Below, piece after piece: positions 54,375 to 64,000 of a stretch of DNA of 64,000 bases. The stretch's first letter is position 1. Each line of letters opens with the position of its first letter. The position numbers were made by a program, and so were the translations under genes. The notes under the pieces are model-generated. The model made no database searches, was not told the origin of the DNA, and worked only from the letters and a program-made list of their open reading frames with translations. The DNA comes from Henckelia pumila (taxonomy: Eukaryota > Streptophyta > Magnoliopsida > Lamiales > Gesneriaceae): assembly GCF_033568475.1 (NCBI RefSeq), contig NC_133123.1, forward strand, positions 60,085,522 through 60,149,521, read 5' to 3'.

Positions 54375-57300
54375 ATGGCTGACGAGAGTCACGGTAGTGT
54401 TGGCCAGGGATGTGGTCATCATCTTCACCGTGATGATCATTATCGTTCTCATGAGGGTAGACGTCGCTATTCTATCAATAAGTTCATGCAGGTAGGACCG
54501 AAACCCTTGGTGGGAGGCGAGAATCCTGAACAAGCTAGAAGCTGGATGTCTAAACTCGAGAGTACTTTCCGAGCTTTCGATTGCACTGAGGAGCAGAAAC
54601 TGGAAGTTCTAGAATTCGTTCTAGAGGATCGAGCACGTTTTTGGTGGGATGCCAAGGCTACTCAGGCACGTACTGAGAGAGGACAGGTGACTTGGGGGGA
54701 TTTCTGTCGGGAGTTTCAGAAACTGTATTTTCCTCCGGCTGTTCGCCAAGCACGATCTATGGAGTTGCTTACTTTGAGGAAAGGATCAATGACTATTGAT
54801 CAATATCAGCAACAATTTCTTGATCTGCTACCTTTCAGTCCTCATATCAATGAGAGTGATGCGTCGAAGTATGATATCATTCTACAAGGTTTGAACCAAG
54901 ATATCTACTCACAGGTTGTCGTCTGTGATGACCCGGTATCTTTTGAGACTTTAGTGAACCGTTGCCGTCTTGTGGAGACTAGCAACAGGCGGGCACAGTT
55001 GATGATGCCAGGACAACCTAGTGGATCTATTGAGCCTAGAGCTCAATCTGTTGTGCAATCTGTACCTACGTCTTCTTCTACTCCTAGTACTTCATCTGGT
55101 TCTCATGGTTCACGAGGTAAATTCCATTTCGGAAAGAAGAAGAAGAAAGAGGAATTCTGTAGCCATTGTGGAGGGAAGAATCCTGCAGCTTCATGTCGGA
55201 GAGCTACTGGTGCTTGTTATATTTGTGGTCAGCAGGGACATCTGCGGAGAGATTGTCCTCAGCGTATGGGTTCTGCTAGTGGATCGGGATCACAGGTTGG
55301 ATCTCAGGCTTCTACTTTTCCACGTCAGCAGCCAGCACCACAGAGTTCTTTTGGTTATCGTCCACAGACTCAAGGGCAGGTGTTTGCTCTGTCTCAGGAG
55401 AAAGCTACTGAGGAAAGCGATCGTATGTTGGCAGGTACCGTTTTGTTATGTGGTATTCCTGCACTTGTATTAATTGATACTGGAGCATCGCATTCCTTTA
55501 TTTCTAGTCGCTTTGTTAAGAGACATAGATTACCTTATGTATCATTAGATATGGATTTAGTTGTATCTACTCCGCTGGAACAGGAGGTAGTAACTAAGCA
55601 TCTAGTGATGGGTTGTCTTCTGGAGTTTGAGGGTAATATGTTATCGGCTAATTTGGTGATATTAGCGATGGCAGATTTTGATTGTATTTTGGGAATAGAT
55701 ATGCTGACTTTGTATCACGCTACTGTGGATTGTTATCAACGTTTGGTACAGTTTCATCCTGCTGAGGGTGATAGCTGGTATTTTTATGGTGAGGGTGCGC
55801 GACCTCCGATGTCACTTGTTTCGGCTCTGAAGGCATGTCATGTCTTGGAGTCAGGTGGGGAGGGCTACCTAATCTATGCAGTTGATATGTCCGCGAGTAG
55901 TCTGGGTATTGATCAGTTACCGATTGTCAGCGAGTTTCCTGATGTATTCCCTGATGAGATTCCTGGTTTTCCTCCGGTGCGAGAGGTTGAATTTGGTATT
56001 GATTTAGTACCAGGAACTACGCCTATATCCCGAGCGCCTTATCGTTTAGCACCATCAGAGATGAGGGAATTGAAACAGCAGTTACAGGATCTGCTTGATA
56101 AGGGATATATTCATCCAAGTGTTTCTCCGTGGGGAGCACCTGTTTTGTTCGTCAAGAAGAAAGATGGATCGATGCGATTGTGTATTGATTACAGCCAGTT
56201 GAATCGTGTCACCATCAAGAATAAGTATCCTTTGCCGCGGATTGAAGATCTATTCGATCAACTACAGGGTACTTCTGTTTACTCCAAGATAGATCTGAGA
56301 TCTGGATATCACCAGATGCGGGTACGAGACTCAGATATATCTATGACTGCTTTCAATACCAGATACGGGCATTATGAATTTTTGGTGATGCCATTCGGTT
56401 TGACGAATGCACCAGCAGTCTTTATGAATCTGATGAATCAGGTATTTCGAGAATATCTGGATAGATTTGTCATCGTCTTCATTGATGATATTCTTGTCTA
56501 TTCTCATGAAAAGGATGAGCATGCACAGCATTTGAGAATTGTTTTACAAACGTTACGAGATAAGCAGTTGTATGCAAAATTGAGCAAGTGTGAATTCTGG
56601 CTTGATCGGGTAGTGTTTCTTGGTCATGTGATTTCTAATGAAGGGATATCTGTTGATCCTAGTAAGATAGAGGCAGTGCTGAACTAGTCTCGTCCAACGA
56701 CGGTTGCTGAGATTCGTAGTTTCTTGGGTCTAGCTAGATATTACCGTCGGTTCATCGAGAATTTTGCACAGTTGGCCAAACCTTTGACACAGCTTACACG
56801 AAAAGATGTTGCCTTCATATGGTCCTCGGATTGTGAGGAGTCATTTCACGAGCTGCGTGGACGTCTTACTACTGCACCTGTGCTAGCTCTACGTTCTGGA
56901 TCAGGAGGTTATGTTGTCTATACTGATGCCTCTGGTCAGGGGTTAGGATGTGTTCTGACACAGCATGGACATGTTATTGCCTATGCTTCTCGACAGTTGA
57001 AGACGCATGAGAGTAATTATCCAGTACATGATCTCGAGTTAGCCGCCATTGTATTTGCACTCAAGATCTGGAGGCATTATCTTTATGGCGAGAAATTTGA
57101 GATATTCACGGATCACAAGAGTTTGAAGTATTTATTCACTCAGGCGGAGTTGAATATGCAACAGAGACGCTGGATGGATCTTCTGAAGGATTATGATTGT
57201 GAAATCAAATATCATCCAGGTTCTGTTAATCTTACTGCTGATGCCTTGAGTCGGCAGGTGAGGCTTTCTGCACTTCAGACTAGTGAAGTATCTCATATGA

Positions 57301-58826
57301 TTCAAGAGTGCTGTTTATTGAGTTTTACGCTCAAGCACAAGAAAGGGAGAAATGGGATTCGATTGTATACTATTTTGTCTGAGCCAGCATTGTATTCTCG
57401 GATAAGAGATGCTCAGATATCTGATGTTAAGACTCAGTGTTTGGCACGTTTAGCCAATGGAGTTAATACATCTGGATTTCATTTTCAGGCAGATGGTTTA
57501 TTGTGCTTATCTAATCGAGTGGTTGTACCTAATGTTGCGGAACTCAGGAACGATATTCTATCTCAAGCTCACAGGAGTCGATTATCAGTTCATCCTGGAA
57601 GCATGAAAATGTATAAGGACTTGCGAACTAGATTCTGGTGGAAAGGGATGAAGAGGAGTGTGTATCAATTTGTTTCGAGATGTTTGGTTTGTCAACAGGT
57701 CAAGGCTGAACAGCGAAGACCAGGTGGATTATTGCAGAATCTTGAGATTCCCGAATGGAAGTGGGAGCACGTAACTATGGATTTTGTTACCCACTTACCT
57801 ATGACTTCACGTCAGTGTGATGCTATCTGGGTCGTTGTTGACCGTTTGATGAAATCAGCACACTTTATTCCTTACAACCGGGAGTATTCTTATGATCGCA
57901 TGGCACGCTTATATGTCCAGGAGATAGTGCGATTACATGGGATTCCAGTGAGCATAGTCAGTGATAGAGACCCGCGATTTACCTCACGTTTCTGGGGTAG
58001 TTTTCAGGAGGCGTTGGGTACCACTCTGAGTTTGAGCACTGCATATCATCCGGAGACTGACGGGCAGTCAGAGCGAACGATTCGTACTTTGGAGGAAATG
58101 CTACGTTCTTCTGTCCTGTATTTTGGCTTATCTTGGCAGGATCAGTTACCTTTGATCGAATTTTCCTACAATAACAGTTATCATCGTAGTATTGATATGG
58201 CACCTTTTGAGGCATTGTACGGTCGATGGTGTCGTACTCCGTTATTCTTGGATGAAGTTGGGGAACGACAAGTCGAGGGTCCTGAGTTGGTGCAGCAGAT
58301 TGTAGACAAGGTAGATTTGATCAAACATAGGATCAAAGTTGCTCAAGATCGACAAGCCAGTTATGCTAATATTCACCGCAGGCCACTAAAGTTCGAGCCT
58401 GGTGAATATGTGTTTCTACGGGTATCACCTTTCAGGAAGGTGATGAGATTCGGTGTGAAAGGCAAGTTGTCTCCTCGTCACATTGGGCCTTTCGAGGTAC
58501 TGGAGAAGATTGGAGATGTTGCTTATCATTTGGCTTTACCACCATCTCTTTCCAGTATACATAATGTTTTTCATGTGTCGTTGCTTCGACAGTACATAGC
58601 TGATGAATCTCATGTGATTCAGTCTTCTGATATTCAGCTAGAGCCAGATCTGTCTTTTGTTGAACGACCAATCCGTATCCTAGACAGGAAGGAGAAAGTT
58701 CTTCGGAACAAGACTATACCACTTGTGATGGTACAGTGGCAGCGCCGAGGCGTTGAAGAAGCAACTTGGGAAACTGAGAGTCATATGCGAGCAGAATATC
58801 CTGAGTTGTTTGCTTTGTATTTTTGA
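54375..58826 (+). pseudogene. Gag-pol of gypsy B, one premature stop
   Basis: The ATG at 54375 opens [20 protein letters not shown]; the frame runs 1483 codons to 58826, broken only by TAG at 56685-56687. There the sequence VLN-stop-SRPT replaces VLNWSRPT of relatives, so Trp TGG became TAG. Domains: gag (about 55-215), zinc motifs [13 protein letters not shown] and [14 protein letters not shown] (about 262-297), protease [11 protein letters not shown] (Asp 368), reverse transcriptase with FIDDILVYS (Asp 704-705), RNase [16 protein letters not shown], integrase with His2-Cys2 and [16 protein letters not shown], and chromodomain-like [16 protein letters not shown]. All catalytic residues remain. 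The stop removes RNase H and integrase from any product unless read through. Confidence 0.95.
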
Positions 58827-58900
58827 TTACCATGTAAGATGTAATTACAGTTGTTGTAATAAAACATGGTTTGATGTTTCATATTGTTATCTTGATTTGT

Positions 58901-58945
58901 CTTTAGATTTTATTTCGCGGACGAAATATCTAAAGGTGGGAAGAA
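58901..58945 (+). promoter_or_regulatory. Hairpin and polypurine tract of gypsy B
   Basis: TATTTCGCGGACGAAATA (58911-58928) is a stem with loop CGGA, enclosed by CTTTAGA (58901-58907) and TCTAAAG (58929-58935). The purine tract AAAGGTGGGAAGAA runs up to the LTR at 58946. Confidence 0.75.
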
Positions 58946-60498
58946 TGTAGTAACCCAGATACCAATTTAAGATAATAATATGTTAAACATGATTAAAGGT
59001 TATTAATTAATCAATTCCGGGGCTTAATCAAGCTTCAGAATTACCAGATGGATCGCTACATCTAAAGGTAGTAGCCAAGTTCCACTTTCCATGCTACGAT
59101 TTGGCATATAATTTTAAAAGTGGCAAAACATGATTAAGGAGTCCTTATTTGGTAAAAATAAGTGAAAAATCAGCTCCGGAACGTCCGAAAATGGTAGGAA
59201 GGGTCCCGGGGGTTTCGGACAGTTCGGAGGCACCGAAATGAGTTCGGACCATCCGAACCCAAATACCAAGTTCGGACCATCCGAACCTGGGTTTGGAGGA
59301 TCCGAACCCAGCACTTAGGAGGCTCCGAACTCCCCCATACAGTAATGCTAGATGACTAATCCGCGATTTTCGACAAGTGTCGGGCATGCAGGTTCGGAGG
59401 GTCCGAACCCCAGTTCGGAGGCTCCGAACTCCGGCATATTTTGCCTATAAATAGGGCCATTCGGACAAGAAATTAGATATAAATCAAGTATTCCGAGTGT
59501 TCAGTTATATAGTGTGAGTTATACACTTGAGGGCCCTATCGATTATAATAGAGGTTCTGGAATAACCAAGGAGTGGCTATAGTCATCCGGGACTAGCGAC
59601 TCCAAAGGGCTATCTACGGACGAAGGTATGGTCCGGGAATCTATTTAAGTTTTGGGAGTACTTATTAGTTTAGTTAAGGCTTATAGAATTTATGTAGTGA
59701 TACGGTGAACTTTTGAATATAGGCTTGGAACCTAGGATCCTACTATACTTGAACTAGCCTAGAGGTACGTACACATTGACTGAGATTGCCAGCGAGTATA
59801 CATGTTTATATGTTGCATTTATTTGGCACTATTATATGGCATGATGTATGATTTATCGCTTTCTATACTCATATGTCATTTGCATATACACGTTGAGCCT
59901 ATACCTTGTTATACCTAATTATAGAGCCGCTCAGCTCTATACTCGATAGTCTGTCACTGAGAGTACCGCGACGGCGGGGGCATTTATGTCTGTCTACTCT
60001 GGTGTACTAGACGAGTGTGGTTGCACCCAGAGGTTGATCCGTGCGGTGGCAGCACTCATGTGGCGCCGGTTCTGAGCATGACTTTTCAGATGACCCTTCG
60101 TCTTTCATCATGTTGCATGCATTATATACATATGTTTACTCATGTCTATGTACTGAGAGTTAGCGCTCACGTCCTAGTTGTTATCTTGGACACCCTATTC
60201 CACGGGGCAGGTCGCAGGATGGATGGAGCTGGTAGTTCAAGGCAGGATTAGGGAGCAGGAGCCTTGAGGAGTTTATTATACAGCAGGATCCGTTATAGCT
60301 GTATAATGTTTACTTTTAAGAATTTCGATTTGGTTATATCACTACAGTATTAAGCCTGGATTTTTTTTTACTAAGCTGATATGTCAATTATGGATTATGT
60401 TTCCGCACGTTTTTACTCTGTTAAGTATTTTGTTGTATTAAGTTTAATGCATGCTATTAGTTGCCAGTTAGTAGGTGATTCCATGCAGGGTCACTACA
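58946..60498 (+). repeat. 3' LTR of gypsy B (1553 bp)
   Basis: Same length as the 5' LTR. The palindrome array is at about 59222-59429 and TATAAATA at 59446-59453. The unit at 59291 has GTTTGGA in place of GTTCGGA, a C-to-T change at a CpG. Confidence 0.95.
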
Positions 60499-60582
60499 GA
60501 CGCAATGATGGCGAACGGACGCAACGATGGCGAACGGACGCAACGATGGAGGAACGAACGTTTTGTTCGTTGTCTATAAATA
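60499..60582 (+). promoter_or_regulatory. 19-bp tandem repeats, palindrome and TATA box in the A2 LTR
   Basis: Three 19-bp units of GACGCAAYGATGGCGAACG start at 60499, 60518 and 60537 (the first includes the target duplication of gypsy B). AACGAAC-GTTTT-GTTCGTT (60553-60571) is a palindrome directly before TATAAATA (60575-60582). The array takes the place of the GTTCGGA palindromes of A1. Confidence 0.65.
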
Positions 60583-61485
60583 GAGGTGTCGAGATTCATT
60601 TCCAAGCACACCATTCACCTCTCTTCTCTCGATTCATTGGCATTCTAGCTTAGATCTAGGGCATTCTAGGCATCCCATAGGGAATCCAAAAGTGGCGTAG
60701 CGATCTAGGCATCGCAGCGGAGCTGTGGCCTAGTTTTGAGGCAAGCGACAGCAAAGGGCTGACGACGGATGAAGTGCGGATTATAGGCGTGGACTTAGAG
60801 CTGGTAGAGATTGCCTAGTATTTGAGGTACAAAAGTCATGTTCGAGATATCCTGACTGAGTATGCATGTATTATGTGACTGCATGATTTATATGTCATGA
60901 TTTTATGCTGCATACATTTGCATCTTGAGCTATCTCTTTTGAGATATCTATTAGTAGGGTTTTACCCTATCCTGTTAGTGGATGAACTTTCATCGATTTG
61001 GGTCCCGCGTATCCACTGGTATTTTGGTATGTGAGCCACCTCCTGAAGCAACGGCACAACGTGCTATATACTAGGGCTCGGTTTATCTTTGTTATCTGAT
61101 TCTTGACCTCTAGTCAGTAGGCGGTTCACTTGCATTCATGTATATCCATACTCTCGTGCTGAGCGTTTTATGCTCACGTCTCATACTCTGTGTTTCTGGA
61201 CATCCTATTCCATGTGGCAGGTTTGCGATTGGATGAGGCGGGTGGATCCAAGAAGGGCTAGGCAGTGGTTGGCCAGCTGGAGCTTTGCCTAGGGTTTATT
61301 CTTTTTTATTGGGTTGATACAGTGTTCGATTTGGTTGTATAACTATTTGGGTATTTGCAGATTCCTTTCCTTGGGATTGTATTAATGTTTATTGTTTCCG
61401 CAGATTTATTCTGGTTTACTGTTTGATTAAGTTAATTGCATGCTTAAGTTCTGTTTAGTAGGTGATCTCGGTAAGGGTCACTACA
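60504..61485 (+). repeat. 5' LTR of gypsy A2, second part
   Basis: Continues the split LTR and ends AGGGTCACTACA. Together with 52491-52712 it measures about 1204 bp, slightly shorter than the A1 LTR. Confidence 0.9.
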
Positions 61486-61489
61486 TTTA

Positions 61490-61501
61490 TGGTATCAGAG
61501 C
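61490..61501 (+). other. Primer binding site of gypsy A2
   Basis: TGGTATCAGAGC, complementary to initiator-Met tRNA. Confidence 0.92.
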
Positions 61502-61561
61502 ATGCATAGTATTCTTGGGATTTAGATTCTGCATAAGATAACCGTGAGGTAATTTTTGCAG

Positions 61562-64000
61562 ATGGCAGACCGCGTTGATCAGAGTAGCCATGGCAGTATT
61601 GGTAGACGTTGGGGCGATGCCGATCGGGAGCGTCGTCGAGAACGCCATCATCGTCGCCATGATGATCAGAGCTTCAGTGTGCGCCGATTCTTACAGATGG
61701 TTCCTAAGCCCTTGGTTGGAGGCGAGTCTCCGAAGGATGCGGAGAACTGGCTAGACCGTATGGAGATGACTTTTCAGACGTTTCACTATACTGAGGAGCA
61801 AAAGATGGAGACACTTGGTTATCTTCTGGATGGGCGAGCCCGGAAGTGGTGGAGATTCACTTCTTCACCTTTTGTTGCGGCGAGAGGAGTGGCCACCTGG
61901 GCCGAGTTCCGCACAGCTTTTCAAAAGCTGTATTTTCCTCCTGCACTCCGTCAGATGAAGGCGGGTGAGCTACTGAGTCTGCTTCAGGGAGCCATGTTTA
62001 TTGACGAGTATCAGCAGAAGTTCTTTGATCTGTTGTCCTATTGCCCCGAGATTGCTGACAGCTCTGAGATGAAGTACAATCTATGCCTTCAAGGCCTTAA
62101 CCCGGAGATTCATGACCGTGTGGTGGTCGGTGATGATATGACCTACGAGGGTTTGGTGAGCCGTTGTCACCAGGCAAAGGATAGCATTCGGCGGAACAGG
62201 TCTTTCTCTTAGTCTAGGCCTGCGAGTTCTTTGGGTCCCCGTGCTCAGTCTTTCAAGAAGTCTGGATCTACTTCTTCTTCCTCTGGTTCCGCTGGTGTTG
62301 TTCATTTTGGGAAGAAGGAGAAGTGCGACCATTGCGGGAAGAACCATCCGACCGACAGATGCCGTAAAGCTTCTGGAGCTTGTTTCCGTTGTGGAGAGGT
62401 GGGTCATCTCCGGAGGGATTTTCCACTATCTGGGGGAGGCGGTTCAGGTTCTGCTTCGGGATCGGGTTCTCAGAATACAGTTCAGCAGAGTTCGCAGGGA
62501 CAGCCTGCTGGGAGTTCTCACTTGAAGCCGCGGGCTTCTGGCAAGGTGTTTGCCTTGAGGCAGGATCAGGCAGTGGAGGAGAACGAGAAGGTCATCGCAG
62601 GTACATTTCTGTTATATGGCATACCTTCTCTTGTACTTATTGACACTGGTGAATCTCATTCCTTCATTTCTGCATGTTTTGTTAAGAGGCATAAGTTACC
62701 ATGCATTGCACTAGACGTAGTAGTTTCTGTTTCTACTCCGACGGGTCAATCTCCTTTGGCTAAGCGTCTAGTGATGAGTTTCCTTTTATAGTTCGAAGGG
62801 AACATACTGATAGCGAATCTCATGGTTCTTGCGATGGATTACTTCGATTGTATTCTGGGGATAAACATGTTGACTACCTATCGAGCTTCATTGGACTGCT
62901 ATCAGAGATTAGTACGCTTTCATCCGAATGGGAGTGATAACTGGTTTTTCTATGGTGAGGGAGCGCGACCCCCGATGCCTTTGATATCAGCTTTGAGAGC
63001 CTGTCGAGCTCTAGAGTCTGGCAGGGAAGGCTACCTTATATATGCATTTGATCTGACCGCTGAGAGCATTGGGATAGTGAGTATTCCGGTTGTGGATGAA
63101 TTCCCAGATGTATTTCAAGATGAGATTCCGGGTTTTTCTCATGCTAGGGAAGTCGAGTTTGGCATAGAGTTGATGCCGGGTACTTTGCCTATTTCTCGAG
63201 CACCATATCGTCTGGCTCCGTCAGAGATGCAAGAGTTGAAGAATCAGTTACAGGATCTTTTGGACAAGGGGTACATTCGTCCTAGTGTATCTCCTTGGGG
63301 AGCTCCTGTTCTCTTTGTGAAGAAGAAGGATGGGTCTATGCGGTTGTGCATTGACTACCGACAGCTGGATCGAGTTACTGTGAAGAACAAGTATCCTTTG
63401 CCTCGTATTGATGACTTGTTTGATCAGCTGCAGGGTACTTCGGTTTACTCCAAGTTTGACTTGAGATCTGGGTATCATCAGATGAGAGTCCGAGATCAGG
63501 ACATATCCAAGACTGCATTCCGTTCTCGCTATGGGCATTACGAGTTTCTAGTGATGTCATTTGGATTGACTAATGCACCAGCTATATTTATGGAACTGAT
63601 GAACCGTGTCTTCAGGGAGTATTTGGATAAGTTTGTCGTGGTTTTCATTCACGACATTCTGGTGTATTCGCGTAATGCGGACGAGCATGTTTCTCACTTG
63701 CGATTGGTACTACAGACTCTTCGGGATTAGCAGTTGTACACCAAACTGAGCAAGTGTGAGTTCTGGATGGATCGAGTGGTTTTTCTTGGCCATATCATAT
63801 CCAGGGAGGGGATTTATGTTGATCCAAGTAAGATCGAGGCTGTGCTTAATTTGTCGCGTCCGATGATGGTTGCTGAGATCCGTAGTTTCCTGGGTCTAGC
63901 AGGTTATTATCATCGCTTCATTTTGAACTTCTCTCAGCTAGCTCGACCGTTGACGCAGATTACCCGCAAGGGTGTTGATTTTGAGTGGTCCTCAGAGTGT
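61562..64000 (+). pseudogene. Gag-pol of gypsy A2, degenerate and cut by the window end
   Basis: The ATG at 61562 opens MADRVDQSSHGSIGRRWGDA. The gag domain (AENWLDRMEMTFQ, GRARKWWRF) is followed by a TAG at 62210-62212. Then come zinc motif CFRCGEVGHLRRDF (last Cys changed to Phe), protease VLIDTGESHSF (Ala to Glu next to the active site), a stop at 62789-62791, and reverse transcriptase. There FIHDILVYS replaces FIDDILVYS, so a catalytic Asp is lost. Another stop is at 63728-63730, after which the frame continues to RNase H sequence at the window edge. More decayed than B, as expected for the older host of that insertion. Confidence 0.93.

Larger units (their letters stand above)
52713..60498 (+). 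mobile_element. Complete Ty3/gypsy chromovirus B, 7786 bp
   Basis: Two 1553-bp LTRs, primer binding site, single gag-pol frame, hairpin and polypurine tract. The 5-bp target-site duplication is GACGC (52708-52712 and 60499-60503). The LTRs differ at about 47 positions by eye (about 3%) with no net indel, so it is older than C2. One stop codon interrupts gag-pol. Confidence 0.97.
52491..64000 (+). mobile_element. Ty3/gypsy element A2, interrupted by gypsy B, runs off the window
   Basis: The 5' LTR starts TGTAGTAACCCG at 52491 inside copia gag. It is split by gypsy B at 52712/60499 and ends at 61485. Primer site, gag and part of pol follow to the window end. LTR and protein resemble A1. Confidence 0.9.

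Noticed and set aside
54351..54655. Minus-strand ORFs over gypsy B gag
   Set aside because: Shadows of the plus-strand gag frame.

Overview
This window reads as a retrotransposon-dense stretch of a flowering plant nuclear genome, probably a eudicot. It contains chromodomain Ty3/gypsy elements primed by initiator-Met tRNA, a Ty1/copia element, a plant LINE, two CACTA transposons, Helitron and hAT/MITE pieces, fragments of intron-containing plant genes, and one plant-specific dirigent gene. The species cannot be named from the sequence. The dirigent gene at 5509-6120 is the only host gene that looks intact.

Layout. 1-3393: 3' half of a gypsy element (C1) with its 3' LTR, abutting a degenerate gag fragment on the minus strand (3394-4471). 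4472-6880: gene island with the dirigent gene and a hAT-type MITE. 7023-23869: a plant LINE cut into three collinear pieces (7023-7395, 13891-14431, 23243-23869). The first gap is a 6.5 kb CACTA element (CACTA1, 7396-13887, TSD AAG) and the second a complete minus-strand gypsy element (C2, 14432-23237, TSD GATGG). CACTA1 carries exon fragments of at least five unrelated genes: MIKC*-type MADS, R2R3-MYB, methylmalonate-semialdehyde dehydrogenase, the Polycomb gene FIE, and a P-type Ca2+-ATPase. It is therefore a Pack-CACTA. 23870-29416: gypsy A1, which interrupts the LINE endonuclease and lacks its 3' end. 29417-33944: a patchwork of an unassigned ORF, a 353-bp palindrome, a dead gypsy reverse transcriptase, a MITE and a copia gag remnant. 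33945-39496: an internally deleted gypsy (D) with a 371-bp Helitron next to its second LTR.

39497-52490: a minus-strand Ty1/copia element. Its reverse transcriptase is split by a second CACTA (CACTA2, 42298-49088, TSD CTT), which carries a PrmA-like methyltransferase fragment and a Helitron terminus. The region upstream of the reverse transcriptase is split by a 663-bp palindromic hAT-type element (49770-50432, 8-bp TSD). 52491-64000: gypsy A2, whose 5' LTR is split by gypsy B (52713-60498, TSD GACGC, both LTRs 1553 bp). B has one in-frame stop in a gag-pol reading frame of 1483 codons. A2 continues beyond the window.

The strongest unexplained signals are structural and lie in the LTRs. (i) Palindromes of the form GTTCGGA-NNN-TCCGAAC, often about 21 bp apart, sit upstream of the TATA box in two gypsy families with the same layout. 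(ii) GC-rich hairpins occupy the same place near the LTR 3' end in three gypsy groups although their sequences differ. (iii) A hairpin with a compensatory base-pair change precedes the polypurine tract in three elements. The two CACTA elements differ in the subterminal motif that probably binds transposase.
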